Shown here one piece after another: positions 26,305 to 33,293 of a stretch of 64,000 bases of DNA; position 1 is the first letter of the stretch; each line of letters opens with the position of its first letter. Made by a program: the position numbers and the translations under genes. The stretch comes from Micavibrio sp. TMED2 (GTDB lineage: Bacteria > Pseudomonadota > Alphaproteobacteria > TMED2). Under the pieces are notes generated by a model. The model worked only from the letters and a program-made list of their open reading frames with translations, did not search any database and was not told the DNA's origin. The stretch covers positions 32,787 to 96,786 of the forward strand of contig NHBH01000005.1 of the NCBI GenBank assembly GCA_002168225.1, read 5' to 3'.

Positions 26305-26466
26305 AGCCAAAGGTCAGTTAGGTTGTTTCGGGCGCTGTGCAATTTTTATATGTCTTATGATTTAGCACAGATTGTTAAACGCGAAACTAACCTAGCATAT
26401 TTTATTACGCAGCAAAGGGAATTAACCCCCTAATTTTCAGGTGTTTTTGCCGCCCCTGCAGGGCAA

Positions 26467-27417
26467 TCACCGGTCAGGCCGTGGCTGGGGGTCGTCCAGA
26501 TCACGTTTCGGTGCGGGGCCGTTTCTGACGATTGGGCGCGCCTGTTCCGCACGCTTGTCCGACAATTCCTGCCATTGTTGTCGCAGGGCCGGGTCGAGGA
26601 CACCGGCAGCCTCATGCCGCTCAAGCTGCCGGGTGACAAATCCCTGCAATCGGTCAAGCGCAGCTGCTTCATCGCGGCCATCAGCCATGCCCATTATCGC
26701 ATAGGTCTGTTCCGCCGGGCCATGCTGGCCAGTGGCGATCAGATAGTCACCGGCACCGATCAGCGCCCGCCGGGCCAGCACGCCGATATCATTGGCTGCT
26801 TGCGCAATCATATGGCTGTCGGTTTCGGACACACCTAGTGCCGCTGCTGCCGTGGCAAGGTCAGCGAGGTGGTGGATCGCCTGCGCACCAACCAGATCGG
26901 CCGGATCATCCTTGAACTTGCCGATAAAGCCGCGGGCAGGCTCGTCAGGATTGCGGGCATCGGTCACCGTGCCTGGCAGCAGGTTATCGAGCGTGGCTGG
27001 CAGGGCCCCGGCGCGCATACCGCTCATCAACTCGCCGGCGCGAACTGCCCGCTCCCCGGCCTGTGCCGTCATCAGGGCATTTTTCACATCATTGCTGACC
27101 AGCCGGAAATTGACCGCAACCTGCCCGAGCAGGGGTACTGCTCGCGGCATGCCCTTCTCGCTGGTCACATCATCATGGGCCTGGGCAATCGCTTCGGCAT
27201 CGACACCGGCCTTCTTCAACCCGGTCGCCAGCTTGCCTTCATCGCGGATGCCATAGAGATCCTGCTGTGCCTCACGGGGCAGATCGGCCTCCGCCTTATG
27301 GATGGCGAGCAGCTTGGCCTGCAGCTCAATCGCCTTATCCTTGTCAAAGCGTACCACAGCCGCGATCAGCGAGGCTGTTGGCTTGTTCAGGATTTCACGA
27401 AATCGGGCAGTAGACAT
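26467..27417 (-). CDS. Hypothetical helical protein downstream of the nicotianamine synthase-like genes
   Basis: A 316-residue, mostly helical, Ala-rich cytoplasmic protein with no family I recognise. The N-terminus reads STARFREILNKPTASLIAAV. The last 30 residues are charged and Pro-rich. The gene starts 68 bases after the end of the second nicotianamine-synthase-like gene on the same strand, with no clear terminator between, so it may be the last gene of that operon. No signal peptide or membrane segment. Confidence 0.6.
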   Translation of the reverse strand: MSTARFREILNKPTASLIAAVVRFDKDKAIELQAKLLAIHKAEADLPREAQQDLYGIRDEGKLATGLKKAGVDAEAIAQAHDDVTSEKGMPRAVPLLGQVAVNFRLVSNDVKNALMTAQAGERAVRAGELMSGMRAGALPATLDNLLPGTVTDARNPDEPARGFIGKFKDDPADLVGAQAIHHLADLATAAAALGVSETDSHMIAQAANDIGVLARRALIGAGDYLIATGQHGPAEQTYAIMGMADGRDEAAALDRLQGFVTRQLERHEAAGVLDPALRQQWQELSDKRAEQARPIVRNGPAPKRDLDDPQPRPDR

Positions 27418-27485
27418 CAGGCTGACGGGCTGCGTTTGGACATATCATTACACTATCGCAGCGTAAGGAAACCGCAAACGGCAAG

Positions 27486-28613
27486 CTATTGGGCATTCAG
27501 GGAAACCAGCCACAGGTTCTTGTTGAAATTCATATGCGGCATATAGCGGCTGAACCGATAGTCCAGCTTGGAATCATGGCCGATTTCACCATGCAGACCG
27601 AATGGCGGAATAAATGCCTGGGACGAATTGTAATACTGCTCGGTCCGATCCGATTGCCCCACATGCTGCATGCCATAGCCGGAAATATCGTCATAACCGA
27701 CCGGGCGATAGAGCAGCGCCCGCAAGCCGTCGACACTGCGCATCAGGATACGCTTGGGCGTACCGGTGCGCAGGGCCTGAGCCACGGTATCGCGCACCCC
27801 CAGCGTATTGGAGGCGACGAAAATAATCGTATGACCCTTGAAGTCGAAGCTGCGCCCATCGGTCGGCACAACGGTGATTTCCTTGTCCAGCCCAAGATTG
27901 CGCAGCATCCGGTTGGCCACCTGGCAGCAGCGCGGGTTGTGATCCAGTACCGTGATCGGCACCCCGGCCATGTCATAGAGCATGATCGCAGTCAGCGGCA
28001 GCGCGCCACCGCCAACAATCGCAATCCGGTCACGGGCACGGGTCAGGGACAGCCCCGGTTCACCGCGATGCAGCAGTCCGAGTTCGGTATCACAAAGGCC
28101 GGTATAGTTATCATAGTACCAGAATTGCCGGAGCGTACTGGACGACATCCGACGCTCCTTAAGCAACTGCTCCGACCACGCCCGCTCAATGCGTCGTTCG
28201 CCAGCACACATGCGCGATTGGGCAAAGCCGGCCAGATTGCGCACCCGCTTGTCGAACATCACCGACATCTCGACCGCCGGGGACAGTGGTGCCCGGAGCA
28301 GGTCGAAGAAACCGGCAAAATCATTGCGGATGGCCTTGTCGCCATCGAGTGAGTTGGGCAGACGACGCAAGGCCATGACGTTGCGCATGACCGCATTGAA
28401 GACCCGGTCACCGCCGGTTATCTCATGGATCGGCAACACATCCTCGGGATCGACCGATGGCGGGCGATTGCCACGTCCCCACAGCTTCGCACGGCCACCG
28501 TGCAAACCGTGGCCGAGCGATTCATGGTCAGGCGGCAGCGGCACCATGCCCTCTTCGAGCTTGGCGTTATTCGCAATCTGAACCAGCGATTTCGGTGCAA
28601 GTGATGCCATCAT
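27486..28613 (-). CDS. Nicotianamine synthase-family protein B
   Basis: A 375-residue protein. The core shared with nicotianamine synthases and CntL-type enzymes is present. It includes a helix with E-x-x-W (RIERAWSEQLLKERR, about residues 141-155), the aromatic FWYYDNY loop (164-170) and the SAM-binding GGGALPLTAIMLYD (201-214). Asp224 lies at the end of the next strand. Known enzymes transfer aminobutyrate from SAM to an amino acid. The first 110 residues and the last 60 have no counterpart in the sister protein A. It is 21 bases downstream of gene A. Both may act in series or as a heteromer; the product is unknown. Confidence 0.78.
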   Translation of the reverse strand: MMASLAPKSLVQIANNAKLEEGMVPLPPDHESLGHGLHGGRAKLWGRGNRPPSVDPEDVLPIHEITGGDRVFNAVMRNVMALRRLPNSLDGDKAIRNDFAGFFDLLRAPLSPAVEMSVMFDKRVRNLAGFAQSRMCAGERRIERAWSEQLLKERRMSSSTLRQFWYYDNYTGLCDTELGLLHRGEPGLSLTRARDRIAIVGGGALPLTAIMLYDMAGVPITVLDHNPRCCQVANRMLRNLGLDKEITVVPTDGRSFDFKGHTIIFVASNTLGVRDTVAQALRTGTPKRILMRSVDGLRALLYRPVGYDDISGYGMQHVGQSDRTEQYYNSSQAFIPPFGLHGEIGHDSKLDYRFSRYMPHMNFNKNLWLVSLNAQ

Positions 28614-28634
28614 CAAGCAGATGCCATCTCCGGC

Positions 28635-29639
28635 TTATCCCAACCGCATCTTCCGGGTCGGGCATTCGGTATTGGTGCAGGACTGGCACTTGTCGTGATC
28701 CGACTTTGCCGCCTGTACCTGCCGCAAGGCCAGATCAGGACCCGGTGAGAATGTCAGCAGGGTATTGATAACGCGGTCATTGGTCGGGCTGCCACCGGTA
28801 TAGGTAAGCCCCAGCTCCCGCAGGCCCTGTACATCCGATGGCGGATACAGAACCGCCCGCAGACCACGGGCAGAGCGTACCCCGATCATCGCATTCGGTG
28901 ACTGGTCCAGAATACGCTCGGCAACTGCTTTTTGGTTCGGCACGAGGGCTGCAACCATGGCATGGGTGACGTCACGGAATTCCGCATCCTCACCGCTGGC
29001 ATGGACCACCTTGATCTTGCGATCGAGATTGAGGCGACGCAGCAAGGCCTGTGACTGCTTGACCGCCACCGGATCATTATCAACGCAAGTGACAGTGGCA
29101 CCGGTTTGCAGATGCAGGTCGATCGCGGTCAGCGGCAGCGGGCCACTGCCAACGAAAACCACATGGCTGTCGGCATCCGGGCGCTTGCCCTGATCCGCCC
29201 AGTGTTTGACCTCAAGCGCGGTCAGTTCCTTGTAGTTGTCGCGGTACCAGAACTGCTCAAGCGTATCGAGATCGAGCCGACGCTCGCGGAGCAGCTTGGC
29301 ACTCCACCAGTTTTCCATGGCCCCTTCGGCTGCCGAGAGCTTGTTCCAGAGCTTTTCCTGAACCGCCTTCACCTGCTTGTTGTCGAGCACGGCAAGCGCG
29401 GTTGCGGCGCTGGCAGGCTCGGTAATGGTGCCGACCAGCTTGGAGAGCACCTCGTTGATCACCGGGTTGTCCGGTGACAGGTCGGTCTGCTCTTCCAGCG
29501 TTGCGGCGGCGGTCAGGATCGTATTGACGATCCGATCGGCCTGCTGCTTGTCGAGCGGATTGGCCTCATTGCCACGTTTTGCCGAGCGATGCAGCGGATG
29601 GGAGCGGATGACGGCGCGGCGGGATGGTTGTGCACTCAT
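28635..29639 (-). CDS. Nicotianamine synthase-family protein A, with Cys-rich tail
   Basis: A 334-residue member of the nicotianamine synthase family. It has ENWWSAKLLRERR (109-121), FWYRDNY (130-136), VGSGPLPLTAIDLH (163-176) and a SAM-site Asp at 187. The C-terminus ends in C-x2-C-x4-C (residues 318-326), a likely metal or cluster ligand set not usual in this family. The start overlaps the stop of the methyltransferase gene (ATGA), so the genes are coupled. By analogy it should form an aminobutyrate-containing metal chelator from SAM. No opine dehydrogenase is found in the window to process it. Confidence 0.8.
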   Translation of the reverse strand: MSAQPSRRAVIRSHPLHRSAKRGNEANPLDKQQADRIVNTILTAAATLEEQTDLSPDNPVINEVLSKLVGTITEPASAATALAVLDNKQVKAVQEKLWNKLSAAEGAMENWWSAKLLRERRLDLDTLEQFWYRDNYKELTALEVKHWADQGKRPDADSHVVFVGSGPLPLTAIDLHLQTGATVTCVDNDPVAVKQSQALLRRLNLDRKIKVVHASGEDAEFRDVTHAMVAALVPNQKAVAERILDQSPNAMIGVRSARGLRAVLYPPSDVQGLRELGLTYTGGSPTNDRVINTLLTFSPGPDLALRQVQAAKSDHDKCQSCTNTECPTRKMRLG

Positions 29640-30346
29640 TTCGCCACCTCAACAGCAACAGGAGCCGTAAAACGGAACAGCAGTTTGTGGTTCTGATAGA
29701 AGTCGAGCGCGTCCATCACCTGCGTGAACAGCGGATCGGTCGCGGTCCATGGTGTGAAGTTGTCGAGTTTGAACGCCTGAACGGCAGCGGTGAAACCGGC
29801 TGCCTCAAAGGCGCGGACGTAATCTTCCGGGCTGTAATCCTGCGGCGCGATCTTTGCCGTCTCGGCAATATAGGTACGCCATTCCGGCCAGCGCGGGTTC
29901 GCGGTATGGCAACCGGTCGCGGCGTAATAGCGACCACCCGGCTTCAGCCATTTCGCCATGTCGCGAGCATGGGCCTCAATGTCGGGCAGGAGGTAGATAA
30001 CCTCATGGCTGATCGCAACATCATACAAATGCGATTCGGACTCATTCGCATCTATTGTCGAAAATGATAGCGGTAAATGACCGTATTTCTGGGCCGCATC
30101 GGCAACCGCCTGGGCGGCAATATCCACGCCCTTGCCGCGGGCAAAAGGCCGCCGCTCAAGCAAGCGTGCAAGCAGACCGCCGGTATTGCAGCCGTAATCG
30201 AGTACGGTTGCCTCGGACAGATCACCTTCGCGCATCAGGTCAATCATTCGGTCCCACAGGATGAGGTGGTCATCGCTCATCTGTCGGTCCTCTTGCGGGT
30301 CTTTCAGCCAGCGATCGATCGGTGCTGCGTTAGTCGCCTGTAACAT
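29636..30346 (-). CDS. Class I SAM-dependent methyltransferase
   Basis: A 236-residue methyltransferase. Motif I is VLDYGCNTGG (48-57), followed by the acidic end of strand 2 (GVDIA, Asp75). The later strand is YDVAISHEVIYLLPD, then WLKPGGRYYAATGCH. It is the first gene of the leftward metallophore-like operon and overlaps gene A by four bases. The ATG at 30346 is preceded by AAGGA at a good distance; earlier in-frame starts lack this. It may methylate the chelator made by proteins A and B. A candidate Zur operator lies about 95 bases upstream. Confidence 0.82.
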   Translation of the reverse strand: MLQATNAAPIDRWLKDPQEDRQMSDDHLILWDRMIDLMREGDLSEATVLDYGCNTGGLLARLLERRPFARGKGVDIAAQAVADAAQKYGHLPLSFSTIDANESESHLYDVAISHEVIYLLPDIEAHARDMAKWLKPGGRYYAATGCHTANPRWPEWRTYIAETAKIAPQDYSPEDYVRAFEAAGFTAAVQAFKLDNFTPWTATDPLFTQVMDALDFYQNHKLLFRFTAPVAVEVAK

Positions 30347-30440
30347 GCTGATTTCCTTAGTTCTATTTGAAGATGCTTTCAGACAGGTACTTGGGAGATA
30401 CAGCCCGGCCCGAAAGATGATATGGGTCAATTCGCGACAA

Positions 30441-30461
30441 AGTGTTATATTATAACACTTC
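30441..30461. promoter_or_regulatory. Zur-type operator (perfect 10-1-10 palindrome)
   Basis: Arms AAGTGTTATA and TATAACACTT are exact inverted repeats around one base. The core TGTTATANTATAACA equals that of the Zur box described for proteobacterial znu promoters. A TATAAT hexamer on the minus strand lies inside it (30450-30455), so a bound repressor could block a promoter for the methyltransferase operon. Confidence 0.8.
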
Positions 30462-30605
30462 AACCTGCAACTGGATTTCATGACAGTTTGGGGACCCGGG
30501 AAAAGCTGCTTACTCCGTTAATGCGATTTAGACTCATTTGCATCTAAACCAGACAGAAAAGCGCCAGAAACACCCAGGCACCAACATCATGAAGGCAACC
30601 TGAAA

Positions 30606-30622
30606 TTGAGAATCAATCTCAA
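30606..30622. promoter_or_regulatory. Second iron-box-like palindrome
   Basis: TTGAGAATCAATCTCAA has 6-base arms TTGAGA and TCTCAA and resembles a degenerate Fur box. It lies midway between the two divergent genes. Less certain than the site at 30726. Confidence 0.4.
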
Positions 30623-30725
30623 CTGAGTCGCTGATATAAACTTACCGGTTGAAAATGCAAATGAAATTTTCTCCTGCGCGCGCCTCTTCCATGCCGCTTG
30701 CAAAACATGTGACTTCAGTTACCAT

Positions 30726-30750
30726 GCAAATGAGAATGATTATCATTTGC
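30726..30750. promoter_or_regulatory. Fur-box-like operator
   Basis: A 25-base palindrome with outer arms GCAAATGA and TCATTTGC and only one mismatched pair inside. Its core TGAGAATGATTATCA fits the 7-1-7 Fur box (TGATAATnATTATCA) with one change. It ends 14 bases before the ATG at 30765. Confidence 0.75.
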
Positions 30751-30764
30751 TTTCGGGAGCGATC

Positions 30765-31268
30765 ATGCAGGAAGCGCATAGCGACGTTGAGGTCAATGCC
30801 CTGACCCCGCCACAACACCTTATCCTCTGGGTTATCCGAACATGGTTTCGCGGCATGGCACTGGGTGAGGAAGCATTGCCGGTCATCGAGCAGAGCTTTG
30901 CCGCCACCGGCATGCCCGAGGTCATCGGCGATGTGGACGAGTTCTTCAGCATGCTCGCCTGCGGTGCCATGGGCCCCTATTCCATCGGCTGCTCATCCTG
31001 TCTCTATCTGCACCGCTTCGAGATTTGCGTCATCAACGCCCTCGCCGCGTTCCAGCAGAACCAGTGGGACAAGGCGACCCATATGCTCGAAGCCTATATC
31101 AAGCCGGATGAAGCCTATATGGCCGGACCACCCGCCCGGCGGTTTGCCATGACCATGAGCGCCATGAACTGGATCATCCATCCCCTGATCATGGCGCAGG
31201 AAGAAGCAGAAACGCCGCCGGGCGCCGTTGTCATCCCGTTTCCCAAACGCCCCTGCCGCAAAGACTAA
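30765..31268 (+). CDS. Hypothetical protein under a Fur-box-like operator
   Basis: A 167-residue protein I do not recognise. The middle has a Cys-rich stretch (ACGAMGPYSIGCSSCLYLHR), then a helical region and a C-terminal tail with PKRPCRKD. No signal peptide or membrane segment. GGGAG precedes the ATG at 30765. A Fur-box-like palindrome ends 14 bases upstream. The gene is divergent from the zinc-box operon, so the two units share one control region. The Cys residues might bind metal, which is only an inference. Confidence 0.65.
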   Translation: MQEAHSDVEVNALTPPQHLILWVIRTWFRGMALGEEALPVIEQSFAATGMPEVIGDVDEFFSMLACGAMGPYSIGCSSCLYLHRFEICVINALAAFQQNQWDKATHMLEAYIKPDEAYMAGPPARRFAMTMSAMNWIIHPLIMAQEEAETPPGAVVIPFPKRPCRKD

Positions 31269-31379
31269 CCCTCCTTAAGCCAGCCCGAAACTTGCCAGAC
31301 GCCCCGTTCGCGCCCATCATTCCCGCATAAGAAACCGTCACCAAAAACAGACGGACAGATCAGGGAGGAAAGGCACGCG

Positions 31380-33287
31380 ATGACGTCACGCTATGCCGAT
31401 ATTTATCGTGGGTCGCTGACCGACCCCGCTGCGTTCTGGGGCGAGGTCGCCGAAAACAGTCACTGGTTCAAGCGCTGGGACCGGGTCCTCGATGACAGCA
31501 ACCCGCCCTTCTACAAATGGTTTGCCGGGGGCGAGACCAATATCTGCTTCAACGCCGTCGACCGTCATGTGGATGGCATCGGCGTCGCCGCCCGCCCCGA
31601 CCAGACCGCGATCATCCATGACAGCCCGGTCACCGACAGCATCACCAAAATCAGCTATCGCGACCTGCGTGACCGGGTTGCCCGCTGCGCCGGGGCGCTG
31701 AAACAGCACGGCGTTGGCTATGGCGATCGGGTGATCATCTATATGCCCATGGTGCCGGAAGCCGCGATCACCATGCTCGCCTGCGCCCGGATCGGCGCCG
31801 TTCATTCAGTCGTATTCGGCGGCTTTGCCCCGCAGGAGCTGGCCACCCGCATCGACGATGCCAAACCGGTCATCATCGTCTCCGCCTCCTGTGGCATCGA
31901 GCCGGGCCGCATCGTCGAATACAAGCCAATGCTGGACCGCGCAATCGAGCTTGCCAGTCATAAGCCATCCGCCTGCCTGATCCTGCAACGACCAATGAAC
32001 CGTGCCATCATGCAGGTCGGTCGCGATCATGACTACGCCGAGGCGGTGGACAAGGCAGCACCCGCTGACTGTGTGCCGGTCAAGGCCAATGACCCGCAAT
32101 ACATCCTCTACACCTCCGGCACCACCGGCCAGCCCAAGGGCGTGGTGCGCGATGCCGGTGGCTATCAGGTCGCCCTGCAATGGAGCATGAGCAACCTCTA
32201 TGGCGTCAAGCCGGGCGAGGTTTACTGGTCCGCCTCCGATGTTGGCTGGGTGGTCGGCCACTCCTATATCGTCTACGCCCCCCTGCTCCATGGCTGCACC
32301 ACCATCCTCTATGAGGGCAAGCCGGTGGGCACGCCCGATGCCGGGGCGTTCTGGCGCGTGATTGCCGCGCACAAGCCGGTGTGCCTGTTCACCGCACCGA
32401 CCGCCCTGCGTGCGATCCGCAAGGAAGACCCGCAAGGCACCCTGATGCAGAACTATGACATCAGCTCCCTGCGCTCGCTGTTTCTGGCCGGTGAGCGCTC
32501 GGACCCGGATACCATCGCCTGGTCGCTGGACAAGCTCGGCGTGCCGGTGGTCGATCACTGGTGGCAGACCGAAACCGGCTGGCCAATCTGCGGCAACCCG
32601 CTCGGGATCGAGCAACTGCCGATCAAGAACGGCTCCACCGCCGTGCCGATGCCGGGCTGGAATGTGCAATGTCTCGATCCGAGCGGCCAACCGGTCGGCC
32701 CTGACGAGATCGGTGCGCTGGCGATCAAGCTGCCGCTGCCGCCCGGCTCATTGCCGACGCTCTGGCATGCCGATGACCGGTTCCGCAAATCCTATCTCAG
32801 CGACTTTGACGGCTATTACCAGACCGGTGATGCCGGGTTCATTGATGCCGATGGCTATGTCCATGTCATGACCCGCACCGATGATGTGATCAATGTCGCC
32901 GGGCACCGCCTGTCCACCGGCGCGCTGGAGGAGGCGCTGTCATCCCACCCGGATGTTGCCGAATGCGCGGTGATCGGTATCGCCGATGAGCTGAAGGGTC
33001 AGTTGCCGCTCGGCTTCCTCGTGCTCAATGCCGGGTGCGCACGCACGAAGGAAGAAGTGCTCGCCGATTGTATCGAGCGGGTGCGTTCGGAAATCGGCCC
33101 GGTCGCGGCCTTCAAACAGGCCATGGTGGTCGAGCGCCTGCCAAAGACCCGTTCCGGCAAGATCCTGCGCGGCACCATGCAGAAGATCGCCGATGCCCAG
33201 CCATGGACCATGCCCGCAACCATCGACGACCCCGTCGCCCTCGACGAAATCGAAACCGCCCTGAAGGCCAAAGGCTATGCCGAATAG
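31380..33287 (+). CDS. prpE: Short-chain acyl-CoA synthetase, propionyl-CoA synthetase-like
   Basis: A 635-residue ANL-superfamily synthetase that forms acyl-CoA from a short fatty acid, ATP and CoA. YTSGTTGQPKG (244-254) is the AMP-binding P-loop. WWQTETGWP and YYQTGDAGF are the A5 and A8-type motifs, and the catalytic Lys is in KTRSGKILRG near the C-terminus. The N-terminus (YADIYRGSLTDPAAFWGEVA) resembles propionyl- rather than acetyl-CoA synthetases. The exact acyl preference is not certain. Confidence 0.85.
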   Translation: MTSRYADIYRGSLTDPAAFWGEVAENSHWFKRWDRVLDDSNPPFYKWFAGGETNICFNAVDRHVDGIGVAARPDQTAIIHDSPVTDSITKISYRDLRDRVARCAGALKQHGVGYGDRVIIYMPMVPEAAITMLACARIGAVHSVVFGGFAPQELATRIDDAKPVIIVSASCGIEPGRIVEYKPMLDRAIELASHKPSACLILQRPMNRAIMQVGRDHDYAEAVDKAAPADCVPVKANDPQYILYTSGTTGQPKGVVRDAGGYQVALQWSMSNLYGVKPGEVYWSASDVGWVVGHSYIVYAPLLHGCTTILYEGKPVGTPDAGAFWRVIAAHKPVCLFTAPTALRAIRKEDPQGTLMQNYDISSLRSLFLAGERSDPDTIAWSLDKLGVPVVDHWWQTETGWPICGNPLGIEQLPIKNGSTAVPMPGWNVQCLDPSGQPVGPDEIGALAIKLPLPPGSLPTLWHADDRFRKSYLSDFDGYYQTGDAGFIDADGYVHVMTRTDDVINVAGHRLSTGALEEALSSHPDVAECAVIGIADELKGQLPLGFLVLNAGCARTKEEVLADCIERVRSEIGPVAAFKQAMVVERLPKTRSGKILRGTMQKIADAQPWTMPATIDDPVALDEIETALKAKGYAE

Positions 33288-33293
33288 GGAATA

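Noticed and set aside
30527..30548. TTTAGA and TCTAAA inverted repeat as an Irr-type iron box
   Set aside because: The arms are 10 bases apart, longer than the usual Irr spacing, so the match is not convincing.
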